A stretch of DNA of 40,271 nucleotides from contig JACRIZ010000101.1 in the NCBI GenBank assembly GCA_016235765.1, positions 1 through 40,271 on the forward strand. Reading direction: 5' to 3'. Position 1 is the first letter of the stretch. Each line of letters begins with the position of its first letter. This document shows, piece after piece, positions 13,954-23,543 of the stretch. A model generated the notes under the pieces. That model was given only the letters and a program-made list of their open reading frames with translations. It did not search any database and had not been told where the DNA came from. The DNA is from Rhodocyclales bacterium (GTDB lineage: Bacteria > Pseudomonadota > Gammaproteobacteria > Burkholderiales > Rhodocyclaceae). The position numbers and the translations under genes are program-made.

Positions 13954-15029
13954 TGATCAAACCTCCTCAGGGCAAGGCCGCAAGCGACCATCAACTGGGG
14001 TGCATCCACCATCAACTGTCGCGGCCGGATCCTGGACGACGGGACCATGCCGGCAAACGGATTGGCGATGACCGTAGGAACCTGCGTGCGTGTCGCGACG
14101 ATCTCGTCTATGCCGGGAATCGCCGCGCAGCCGCCTGCCAGCACGATGTGATGGACCTGATTGAACTGGGTCGACGAGAAGAAGAACTGCAGCGCGCGCG
14201 AAACCTCCAGCGCCAGGTTCTCGACGAAGGGGCGCAGCAGTTCGGGTTCGTAGTTCTCGGGCCCGGCGCCGGAGCGCTTCACGGCCTCGGCTTCCTCGCT
14301 GCTCATGCCGTACGCGCGCATGATGTCCTGCGTCAGTTGGCTGCCGCCGAAAGCCTGTTCGCGACTGTAGACCAGTTGATCGCCGCGCATGACCATGACC
14401 TTGGTGGCAACTGCGCCGACGTCGACCAAGGCAACCACCTGATCGTCACCCTTGGTCGCCAGTTGGGCCATTACCAGTCCGAAGGCGGCCTGGACGGCAA
14501 ACGACTCGACGTCCATGACCAGCGGCCTCAATTCGGCAGCCTCGGCACAGGCGACGCGGTCCTCGACCTTCTCCTTGCGCGAAGCGGCAATCAGAACTTC
14601 GACCTCATCGGGGCTCGAAGGCACCGGACCGATCACCTGGAAGTCCAGGTTAACCTCGTCGAGAGCGAATGGAATGTACTGGTTGGCCTCCGACTCGACC
14701 TGCACCTCCATCTCGGTTTCCCGGAGGTTGCCCGGCAGGATGATCTTCTTGGTGATCACCGCCGCTGTCGGCAGAGACATCGCTACATATTTGACGGCCG
14801 TGCCGAGTCGCTTCCAGCATCGCCGGACTGCTTCGGCAACCTGATCGAGATTGACGATGTTCCCATCGACGACCGCATCCTTGGACAGATACTCGATGGC
14901 ATACCGTTCGAGCCGGAACTCGCCCTTGGCGCTTTCAGTCAACTCGACCATCTTGATCGCCGACGTGCTGATGTCGAGCCCGATCAATGGCCGCGCCTTG
15001 GGATTGAAGATCGAAAGATCGACCTGCAA
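13950..15029 (-). CDS. pilM: type IV pilus assembly ATPase-like protein PilM
   Basis: A 359-residue actin-like (FtsA/SHS2) cytoplasmic protein that binds PilN and forms the base of the pilus alignment complex. The nucleotide-binding signatures LIGLDISTSAIKMVEL (near residue 15) and VALVDVGAVATKVMV are visible, and HHIVLAGGCAAIPG is the adenosine motif. The start appears to be TTG at 15029, because no ATG fits before LIGLD. A GGGA-type ribosome binding site lies about 9 nt ahead, inside a segment complementary to an upstream leader sequence. It is the first gene of pilMNOPQ and is divergent from ponA. Confidence 0.95.
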   Translation of the reverse strand: MQVDLSIFNPKARPLIGLDISTSAIKMVELTESAKGEFRLERYAIEYLSKDAVVDGNIVNLDQVAEAVRRCWKRLGTAVKYVAMSLPTAAVITKKIILPGNLRETEMEVQVESEANQYIPFALDEVNLDFQVIGPVPSSPDEVEVLIAASRKEKVEDRVACAEAAELRPLVMDVESFAVQAAFGLVMAQLATKGDDQVVALVDVGAVATKVMVMRGDQLVYSREQAFGGSQLTQDIMRAYGMSSEEAEAVKRSGAGPENYEPELLRPFVENLALEVSRALQFFFSSTQFNQVHHIVLAGGCAAIPGIDEIVATRTQVPTVIANPFAGMVPSSRIRPRQLMVDAPQLMVACGLALRRFDQ

Positions 15030-15217
15030 GAGATTTCCCTTTCAAAACCTTGACTTAGGGGTAATACGCATAATTCACATCAGATGCTATCAACAACTAT
15101 ATCGGGTGTAAAGGGAAATCTTTTAGGGCAATTTCCCAATCGGCCTCACAGAGCGCCTCGCTGGACATAGCTAGATATAATTGAACCGCCCCCTCACTGC
15201 AACTGTCTCAATTCACC
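15030..15217. promoter_or_regulatory. divergent pilM / ponA control region with inverted repeat
   Basis: This 188-nt AT-richer gap has no gene. It holds AGATTTCCCTTT at 15031-15042, its exact inverse complement at 15110-15121 (67 nt apart), and a third related copy ATTTCCC at 15131-15137. In the pilM transcript the copy at 15031-15042 contains the ribosome binding site next to the TTG start, and it can pair with the 15110-15121 segment over 12 bp. The latter can instead pair over 7 bp with the 15131-15137 copy. Whether RNA folding, protein binding or chance explains this is unknown. Confidence 0.55.
15176..15181 (+). promoter_or_regulatory. consensus -10 box upstream of ponA
   Basis: A perfect TATAAT lies 36 nt before the likely ponA start. 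No good -35 hexamer is present 16-18 nt upstream and there is no TGn extension, so an activator may be needed or the match may be chance. Expected start of transcription is near 15188. Confidence 0.45.
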
Positions 15218-17536
15218 TTGATTCCCCTTACATCCCATCCGCTGCGGTGGATATTGCTCCCGCTCGCGCTGCTTGTCGGCGGTTTGCTGGTCGCCATTGC
15301 CCTGCTTGGCATACTGGTTATCCTGGCCTATCCCAGGCTGCCGTCCCTCGAGACGCTCACGGATTACCGGCCCAAGATTCCCCTGCGCGTATTCACTGCC
15401 GACGGCTACCTGATCGGCGAATTCGGCGAAGAGCGGCGGAACCTGGTCCCGATCGGCGAGGTACCGGACACGATGAAGCAGGCGATCCTGGCCGCCGAGG
15501 ATGAACGCTTCTATCAGCATTCCGGGGTGGATAGTCTTGGCATCCTGCGCGCGGCCTATTCGAACCTGATCGGTGGCGGCAAAAGGCAGGGTGCATCGAC
15601 GATCACCATGCAGGTTGCCCGAAACTTCTTTCTTTCGTCCGAAAAGACGCTGACCCGCAAGCTGTACGAAGCGCTGCTCTCCTTCAAGATAGAGAACAAC
15701 TTCAGCAAGGACGAGATTCTCGAGCTCTACGTCAATCAGATCTACCTCGGTCAGCGGGCCTACGGCTTTGCCGCGGCTGCGCAAATCTACTTCGGCAAGA
15801 CGCTGCCGGAAATCACGCTCGCCGAAGCCGCCATGCTGGCCGGACTGCCCAAGGCGCCCTCTGCCTACAATCCGGTCGCCAATCCGAAGCGGGCACGCCT
15901 GCGCCAGCACTACGTCTTGCGGCGCATGCATGAACTGGGCTACATAACACCCGAACAGGTGGAGGCAGCCAAGGCCGAGTCGCTGCACGTCAAGCGCGAC
16001 ATCAATGATTTCGGCGTTCACGCCGAACACGTCGCCGAAATGGCCCGGCAAATCGTCTACGAGCGATATCAGGACGAGACCTACACGATCGGCTTACGGG
16101 TCTTCACCACCATTCGCAAGGCGGACCAGGAAGCCGCATATGAGGCGGTCCGGCTCGGGGTGATGGACTACGACCGGCGCCACGGCTACCGCGGCGCCGA
16201 AGCCTACGTCGACCTGCGCACCATGGACACCGCGCAGGAAGAGGCCCTCGATGAACGCCTGCAGGAATTCGAAGACTCCAATGGCTTGAAGCCGGCCCTG
16301 GTGCTGGCCGCCGACGCAAAGCAGGTGACTGCCTTCCTGCACGGCGGCGAAACGCTCGTACTGCGCGGCAACGCCCTGAAGTTCGCGGCACGCATGCTCG
16401 ACAAGAAGGCGCCGGCCAATCGGCGCATCCGTCCCGGCGCCATCATCCGCGTTGCAAAGGATGACAAGAACGCCTGGCAGATATCCCAGCTGCCCAATGT
16501 CGAGGCTGCGCTGGTTGCCTCCAGCCCCCTGGACGGCGAAATCCGCGCCCTGGTCGGCGGCATCGACTTCAACCGCAGCAATTTCAACCATGTCACGCAG
16601 GCATGGCGCCAGCCGGGCTCTAGCTTCAAGCCCTTCATCTACTCGGCCGCGCTCGAGAAGAGCTACTCGCCCGCCTCGATCATTCCCGACGAACCGGTGT
16701 CGGTGAACGCGGACGAAACCGGCTCGCAGGTCTGGGAGCCGCGCAACTACGATGACAAGTACGAAGGCCCGATGACCTTGCGGACGGCGCTGGCGAAGTC
16801 GAAGAACATGGTCTCGATCCGCCTGCTGCAGTCGATTGGTCCCCGCTACGCCCAGGATTACGTCAGCCGCTTCGGCTTCGATGCGGAGAAGAACCCGCCC
16901 TACCTGACGCTCGCCCTCGGCGCCGGCGCCGTCACGCTCTGGCAGCATGTGGCCGCCTATTCGGTGTTCGCCAACGGCGGCTACAAGGTCGAGCCCTACA
17001 TCGTCAAGCAGATCACCGACAGCAAGGGGGTCGTGCTCGCGGCGGCACAACCGGTCAAGGCGGGCGACGAGACCCTGCGGGTCATCGATGCCCGCAACGC
17101 CTACATCATGGACAGCATGTTGAAGGATGTCGTGCGGCGCGGCACCGCCATCCGCGTGGCAGCGGCGCTCAAGCGCAATGACCTGGCCGGCAAGACCGGC
17201 ACGACCAACGACTATGTCGATGCCTGGTTCTGCGGCTACCAGCCCGACCTCGTTGCCATCTCCTGGATCGGCTTCGATCAGCCGCGACGGCTCGGCGATG
17301 GCGAAACCGGCAGCTTTGCCGCCCTGCCGATCTGGATTAACTACATGGAAAAGGCCCTCAAGGGCGTACCCGAGCGCTCGATGGACAGACCGGACGGCAT
17401 GACAACCATCACCACCACGGACCCGACGACCCTGCATGAAGTCCAGGATCTCATCTATCGCGAGCACCTGCCCGCAATCGAAGAGGAAATCCGCCGCCAG
17501 GAGAATCCGTTCCTCGGCAGTCCCAATACGCCCTAG
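15218..17536 (+). CDS. ponA: class A penicillin-binding protein 1A (transglycosylase/transpeptidase)
   Basis: A 772-residue bifunctional peptidoglycan synthase. An N-terminal membrane anchor (about 10-37) precedes the glycosyltransferase domain, whose catalytic Glu94 is in AAEDERFYQHSG. An OB-like insert follows, then the transpeptidase with SxxK at Ser468-Lys471 (PGSSFKPF), SKN, and KTGT at 659-662. The start is uncertain. An in-frame stop lies at 15182-15184, no ATG or GTG precedes the anchor, and TTG at 15218 has no Shine-Dalgarno. CTG codons upstream or TTG at 15254 are alternatives. The divergent position next to pilM is common in proteobacteria. The stop shares a CTAG with the convergent cyaY stop. 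Confidence 0.95.
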   Translation: MIPLTSHPLRWILLPLALLVGGLLVAIALLGILVILAYPRLPSLETLTDYRPKIPLRVFTADGYLIGEFGEERRNLVPIGEVPDTMKQAILAAEDERFYQHSGVDSLGILRAAYSNLIGGGKRQGASTITMQVARNFFLSSEKTLTRKLYEALLSFKIENNFSKDEILELYVNQIYLGQRAYGFAAAAQIYFGKTLPEITLAEAAMLAGLPKAPSAYNPVANPKRARLRQHYVLRRMHELGYITPEQVEAAKAESLHVKRDINDFGVHAEHVAEMARQIVYERYQDETYTIGLRVFTTIRKADQEAAYEAVRLGVMDYDRRHGYRGAEAYVDLRTMDTAQEEALDERLQEFEDSNGLKPALVLAADAKQVTAFLHGGETLVLRGNALKFAARMLDKKAPANRRIRPGAIIRVAKDDKNAWQISQLPNVEAALVASSPLDGEIRALVGGIDFNRSNFNHVTQAWRQPGSSFKPFIYSAALEKSYSPASIIPDEPVSVNADETGSQVWEPRNYDDKYEGPMTLRTALAKSKNMVSIRLLQSIGPRYAQDYVSRFGFDAEKNPPYLTLALGAGAVTLWQHVAAYSVFANGGYKVEPYIVKQITDSKGVVLAAAQPVKAGDETLRVIDARNAYIMDSMLKDVVRRGTAIRVAAALKRNDLAGKTGTTNDYVDAWFCGYQPDLVAISWIGFDQPRRLGDGETGSFAALPIWINYMEKALKGVPERSMDRPDGMTTITTTDPTTLHEVQDLIYREHLPAIEEEIRRQENPFLGSPNTP

Positions 17537-17850
17537 TCGAGTTCGACCTCGCCGCCGGCCTGCTCGGACATGCAACGGCCCAATGCGGCCATGAGTTCCT
17601 CGCCGTCGCGGGTGCCCAGCCAGCGCCCGTCCTGGGGGCGGAAATGGTAGCCGCCCGACTTCGCCGCCACCCAGATTTCGCGCGCCGCCGTATGGCGATT
17701 GACGATGATCTTGCTGCCGTCGTCGAACTCGAGTTCGAGCACGCCGCCCGGCTTCACCTCCAGGTCGACCTCGGCGCCGCACTGTTCGACGGCATCCTCG
17801 ATGCGCTGTAATGCCGCATCGGCCAAGGCATTGAACTCGCGTTCGTCCAT
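17533..17850 (-). CDS. cyaY: frataxin-like iron-binding protein CyaY
   Basis: A small acidic protein of about 105 residues in the bacterial frataxin family, which modulates iron-sulfur cluster assembly with IscS. It shows the acidic first helix (DEREFNALADAALQRIED) and the sheet signature LELEFDDGSKIIVNRHTAAREIWVA...GGYHF with the conserved W and N. ATG codons occur at 17850 and 17853 and a GTG at 17856. The 17850 ATG has GGGG at good spacing and matches the usual family start. It runs tail to tail with ponA, sharing CTAG for both stops, and is divergent from the LptM-like gene. Confidence 0.93.
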   Translation of the reverse strand: MDEREFNALADAALQRIEDAVEQCGAEVDLEVKPGGVLELEFDDGSKIIVNRHTAAREIWVAAKSGGYHFRPQDGRWLGTRDGEELMAALGRCMSEQAGGEVELD

Positions 17851-17895
17851 CATCACCCCGTGTTAACATTGCAGGCCGGATCAAGGATTCCAGCC

Positions 17896-18023
17896 ATGCG
17901 TTTCATTTCCCTGCTCGTCAGCACCCTGTTCCTGCTCGTTGCTTGCGGCACGCGCGGCCCGCTGGTGCTGCCGCCCAAGCCGACTGCCGACGATCATAGC
18001 AGCAAGCCTGCCGAACAAGCCCG

Positions 18024-18027
<4 letters not shown>
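17896..18027 (+). CDS. lptM: LptM/YifL-type small lipoprotein
   Basis: A 43-residue lipopeptide, MRFISLLVSTLFLLVACG at the N-terminus, with a clear lipobox (LVAC, lipidated Cys18) and the family signature CGxxGPLxLPP just after it. LptM proteins assist oxidative maturation of the LptDE lipopolysaccharide translocon, and they are typically encoded directly upstream of lysA, as here. The stop overlaps the lysA ATG by 4 nt (ATGA). AAGGA lies about 7 nt before the ATG. The tail is short and hydrophilic. It is easily missed because of its size. Confidence 0.9.
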
Positions 18028-19282
<1,255 letters not shown>

Positions 19283-19286
<4 letters not shown>

Positions 19287-20404
19287 CCCGGCGCCGGCTC
19301 CTGCCGATTGCGGTGGCGCTGCTCCTGGCCGGCGGCGGCGCCTGGTGGTTTCTTGCCGGCAGCGCGCCGCCCGCCGAGAAGAGAGGTCCGCCGCCCGCGC
19401 CCGTGCTGATTGCCAAGGCGGGTTTGCGCGACCTGCCGTTAACCCTCGAACTCACCGGCCGGGCCGAGGCATTCGAATCGGTCAGCCTCAAGGCACGAGT
19501 CGACGGGCAGGTCCAGGAGGTCATGTTCACCGAAGGCCGCCACGTCGCGCAGGGCGAGGTCCTGTTGCGCCTCGATCCCGCCGACTACGAGGCACGGCTG
19601 CGCCAGGCCGAGGCGGCGCTGGCCCGCGACCAGGCGCAGTTCGTCAAGGCACAGGCCGATGTCGAGCGTGCCATCTCGCTCAAGGCCAGGGGCTTCGTCT
19701 CCGACGCCAGCATCGACACCGCGCGCGCCACGGCAGCCGGCGCGGAAGCGACCGTCAAGGCCGACCAGGCGGCGCTCGACCTGGCCCGGCTGCAACTGGG
19801 CTACACGACCGTGCGCGCGCCCTTCGACGGCATCGTCGGCGCACGCCTCGTCTTCCCTGGCACAGCCGTCAAGGCCAATGACACGACGCTGGCCGTCGTC
19901 AATCGCGTCCGGCCGATCTTCGTCAGCTTCGCCGTGCCCGAGAAATACCTGCCGCGCCTGCGCACCGGCATGAAGGGCAAGGGCACCGCCGTCACGGTTT
20001 CCGTGCCGGGCGACAAGACGCCTATGAGCGGCGCGATCCGCTTCCTCGACAACGCCGTCGACGCCACCACGGGCACCGTGCAGATGAAGGCGCAACTGGC
20101 CAACGAGGGCGAGCGGCTCTCCCCCGGCCAGTTCGTCGATGTTTCCCTCGGCATCGAAACGCTGGCCCAGGCGGTGACCGTACCCAACGAAGCGATCCAG
20201 CAAGGCCCGAGCGGCAGCTACGTCTACGTCGTCAAGGAAGACCAGACCGTCGAGATGCGCAAGCTGACACTGCTGGCGACCCAGCACGGCATCGCCGCGA
20301 TCAAGGAAGGACTGGCGGCCGGCGAAAGCGTCGTCACCGACGGCCAGTTGCGTCTGGTGCCCGGGGCCAAGGTGCGCCCGGCCGACGCGAGGCCGAAGCA
20401 GTAG
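19283..20404 (+). CDS. RND efflux periplasmic adaptor (membrane fusion protein)
   Basis: A 373-residue adaptor of the HlyD/AcrA family. An uncleaved or Sec N-terminal hydrophobic segment (about 5-27) has no lipobox Cys. The barrel-sandwich half (ESVSLKARVDGQVQEVMFTEG) leads to an alpha hairpin (EARLRQAEAALARDQAQFVKAQ), then the second half (LGYTTVRAPFDGIVGARLVFPG), a beta barrel and the membrane-proximal domain. It would link the RND pump encoded next to an outer-membrane channel. No channel gene is present here, so a TolC-type protein elsewhere is expected. Closest in style to MdtA/MexA-like adaptors; substrates are unknown. Confidence 0.93.
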
Positions 20405-20411
20405 GCGAGCG

Positions 20412-23400
20412 ATGCAACTTCCGGAGCTTTGCATCCGCCGGCCGGTGATGACGACGCTCCTGATGGCGGCGTTCCTGATTTTCGGCGTGATCGCCTATCG
20501 GGCCTTGCCCGTATCGGAACTGCCCAACGTCGACTTCCCGACCATCTCGGTTTCGGCCTCACTGCCCGGCGCCTCACCGGAAACAATGGCCGCTGCCGTC
20601 GCCACGCCGCTCGAAAAGCAGTTCTCGACCATCGCCGGACTCGACTCGATCAGCTCGGTCAGCGCCCAGGGCGCCACGACGGTGACGATGCAGTTCGCGC
20701 TCGGTCGCGACATCGATGCCGCCGCCCAGGACGTGCAGTCGGCCATCGCCAGCGCCCTGCGCTCGCTGCCGGCCGACATGCCCGCGCCGCCGTCGTTCCG
20801 CAAGGTGAACCCCGCCGACTCGCCGGTCTTCTTCGTCGCCATGTACTCGGCCACGCTGCCCACCTGGGTGGTCGACGAGTACGCGCAGTCGCAACTGGCA
20901 CAGCGCCTGTCGACCATACCCGGCGTCGCGCAGGTCCAGGTGTACGGCGCACAGAAGTACGCCGTGCGCATCCAGGCCGATCCGGCGCAGTTGGCCTCGC
21001 GCGGCATCGGTTTCGACGAACTCCAGCAGGCCGTGCGCGCCGCCAACGTCAACCAGCCGCTCGGCACCATCGACGGTCGCCGCCAGAGCCTGGCGCTGCA
21101 GGCCAACGGGCAACTGCTCGATGCCGCCGCCTACCGGCCGCTGGCTGTCGTCTTTCGCAATGGCGCGCCAGTAAGGCTGGAGGAGGTCGCTCGCGTCGTC
21201 GACGGCGTCGAGAACGCCAAGGTCGCCGCCTGGTTCAACGACCAGCGTACCATCATGTTGGCGGTCATGCGCCAGCCCGGCGCCAACACGGTGGCCACCG
21301 TCGACGCCATTCGCAAGGTGCTGCCCACCTTCCAGGCCGCCTTGCCGGCCTCCATCGAACTGCAGGTCCATTACGACCGCAGCGTCTCGATCCGCGATGC
21401 CATCCACGACGTCCAGTTCACCCTGATCCTGGCCGGCATCCTGGTCATCCTGGTGATCCTGCTGTTCTTGCGCAACCTGTCGGCGACCATCATTCCCAGC
21501 CTGGCGCTGCCGATCTCGGTGGTCGGCACCTTCGCCCTCATGTACGTGCTCGGCTACAGCCTCGACAACCTGTCGCTGCTGGCGCTGACGCTGTCGGTCG
21601 GCTTCGTCGTCGACGACGCCATCGTCATGCTGGAGAACATCGTCCGCCACGTCGAGGCCGGCGAGGAACCCTTCGCCGCCGCGATCAGGGGCGCGCGCGA
21701 GATCGGCTTCACCATCATCTCGATGACGCTCTCGCTGATGGCCGTGTTCATCCCGGTGATGTTCATGGGTGGCATCGTCGGCCGCCTGCTGCACGAATTC
21801 GCGGTCACCATCTGCGCTGCCATTTTCGTTTCCGGCATTGTCTCGCTGACGCTGACGCCGATGCTGGCCAGCCGCTATATCCGCCCTGCCGCGCCCGCAG
21901 CGCATGGCCGGCTGTTCCTGGCCTTCGAGCGCATGTTCGCCGCGACCTACGCGGGCTACGAAAGGTCGCTGGCCTGGACCATGGCGCGGCCGCGGCTGGT
22001 ACTGGCCTCGTTCGCCGTCACGCTGATCGCCACCATCGCCCTCTATGTGACCATCTCGAAGGACTTCCTGCCCAGCGGCGACAGCGGCCAGATCGTCGTC
22101 TCGACCGAAGGCCCGCAGGACATCTCCTTCGCCGCCATGATGGAACGGCAGCGCAAGGTCGCGGCGATTCTCGCCACCGACCCGGCCGTCAAGACGCTCG
22201 CTTCCTTCGTCGGCGCCAGCGGCCCGCGACCGACCATCAACACGGGCACCATGATCATCAACCTCAAGCCGCGCCGCGAACGCACCGAGTCGGCCGGCGA
22301 GATCATCGCCCGCCTGCGCCCGAAACTCGGCGCGGTGCCCGGCATCCGCGTCTTCCTGCAGAATCCGCCGCCGATCCGCATCGGCGGCATGATCAGCAGC
22401 GCGCAGTTCCAGTACACCCTGCAGGGCAGCAACCTCGACGAGCTCTACCAGTGGAACGACCTGCTGCTCGACAAGCTCCGGCAGTTGCCCGGGCTGGTCG
22501 ATGTTAACAGCAACCTCAAGAACCAGAGCCCGACGCTGGAATTGAACATCGATCGAGACAAGCTGGCGCCGCTCGGCCTCACCTTCGGCCAGGTCGAGGA
22601 CGCGCTGCAAAGCGCCTTCGCAGCGCGCCAGATCTCGACCATCTACGCCGCCACCAACCAGTACGCCGTCATCCTCGAAGTGGCGCCGGAGTTCCAGACC
22701 GATGCGGCGACGCTGGCCAAGCTCTACGTGCGCGCCGGCAGCGGCAAGCTGGTGCCGCTCGACACCATCGCCCATTTGAGTACCGGCACGCAGGCACTGA
22801 CGGTGAACCACCTCGGCCAGTTGCCGTCGATCACGCTGTCCTTCAACCTGCTGCCCGGCGTATCGCTCGGCGACGCCGTCGATCATATCCGCACCATGGA
22901 GCGCGACCTGCGCCTGCCGGCCACGCTATCGACCAGCCTGCAAGGCACTGCGCAGGCATTCGAGGCGTCGCAGAAGGGGCTCGGCATCCTGCTCCTGATC
23001 GCCGTAGTGGTGGTCTACATCGTGCTCGGCATCCTCTACGAGAGTTTTGTCCATCCGCTGACCATCCTCTCCGGCCTGCCGGCTGCCGGACTCGGTGCCT
23101 TGCTGACCCTGCTGGTGTTCCGCATCGACCTCAGCCTCTACGCCTTCGTCGGCATCATCATGCTGATCGGCATCGTCAAGAAGAATGCGATCATGATGAT
23201 CGACTTCGCGCTCGAGAAGCAGCGCAAGGAGGGCTTGGCGGCAGTCGACGCGATCCATCAGGCCTGCCTGATCCGCTTCCGGCCGATCATGATGACCACC
23301 ATGGCGGCATTGGTCGGCACCCTGCCGATCGCCGTCGGCTGGGGCGCCGGCGCCGAGGTGCGCCAGCCGCTGGGCATGGCCGTGGTCGGTGGCCTGCTGG

Positions 23401-23489
23401 TATCGCAGTTCCTGACGCTCTACCTGACCCCGACGGTCTATCTGGCGTTCGAGAAGCTGGTCCATACCGAGGCGTCCCGCGACGCCTGA
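20412..23489 (+). CDS. RND multidrug efflux permease (HAE-1/MdtB-C-like)
   Basis: A 1025-residue inner-membrane proton-driven pump. The first helix follows LCIRRPVMTTLLM, and two large periplasmic loops separate TM1-2 and TM7-8. TM4 carries the proton-relay pair Asp401-Asp402 in GFVVDDAIVML, and TM10 carries Lys923-Lys924-Asn925 in GIVKKNAIMMID. Length is typical of HAE-1 pumps. It resembles the MdtB/MdtC/MuxB branch, but only one permease is encoded, so it presumably works as a homotrimer. It starts 8 nt after the adaptor stop. Substrate cannot be deduced. Confidence 0.94.
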   Translation: MQLPELCIRRPVMTTLLMAAFLIFGVIAYRALPVSELPNVDFPTISVSASLPGASPETMAAAVATPLEKQFSTIAGLDSISSVSAQGATTVTMQFALGRDIDAAAQDVQSAIASALRSLPADMPAPPSFRKVNPADSPVFFVAMYSATLPTWVVDEYAQSQLAQRLSTIPGVAQVQVYGAQKYAVRIQADPAQLASRGIGFDELQQAVRAANVNQPLGTIDGRRQSLALQANGQLLDAAAYRPLAVVFRNGAPVRLEEVARVVDGVENAKVAAWFNDQRTIMLAVMRQPGANTVATVDAIRKVLPTFQAALPASIELQVHYDRSVSIRDAIHDVQFTLILAGILVILVILLFLRNLSATIIPSLALPISVVGTFALMYVLGYSLDNLSLLALTLSVGFVVDDAIVMLENIVRHVEAGEEPFAAAIRGAREIGFTIISMTLSLMAVFIPVMFMGGIVGRLLHEFAVTICAAIFVSGIVSLTLTPMLASRYIRPAAPAAHGRLFLAFERMFAATYAGYERSLAWTMARPRLVLASFAVTLIATIALYVTISKDFLPSGDSGQIVVSTEGPQDISFAAMMERQRKVAAILATDPAVKTLASFVGASGPRPTINTGTMIINLKPRRERTESAGEIIARLRPKLGAVPGIRVFLQNPPPIRIGGMISSAQFQYTLQGSNLDELYQWNDLLLDKLRQLPGLVDVNSNLKNQSPTLELNIDRDKLAPLGLTFGQVEDALQSAFAARQISTIYAATNQYAVILEVAPEFQTDAATLAKLYVRAGSGKLVPLDTIAHLSTGTQALTVNHLGQLPSITLSFNLLPGVSLGDAVDHIRTMERDLRLPATLSTSLQGTAQAFEASQKGLGILLLIAVVVVYIVLGILYESFVHPLTILSGLPAAGLGALLTLLVFRIDLSLYAFVGIIMLIGIVKKNAIMMIDFALEKQRKEGLAAVDAIHQACLIRFRPIMMTTMAALVGTLPIAVGWGAGAEVRQPLGMAVVGGLLVSQFLTLYLTPTVYLAFEKLVHTEASRDA

Positions 23490-23514
23490 CTTTCACGGTC
23501 TGGCGGCCTAGAAT
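23486..23514 (+). promoter_or_regulatory. candidate promoter for the DUF748 gene
   Basis: CTGACT (23486-23491, overlapping the permease stop codon) and TAGAAT (23509-23514) are spaced by 17 nt. This is a reasonable sigma-70 pair that would give the next gene its own start near 23521. Confidence 0.4.
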
Positions 23515-23543
23515 CGGGCCGTAATTCCATTCAGATAGCGACC

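Noticed and set aside
16094-17884. 596-codon minus-strand frame opposite ponA and cyaY
   Set aside because: Both true genes have intact active-site motifs; the opposite frame has none.
20574-22886. 770-codon minus-strand frame inside the RND permease
   Set aside because: It is very rich in Asp, Gln, Arg, Gly and Val because it is the complement of transmembrane codons. No start signal or domain is seen.
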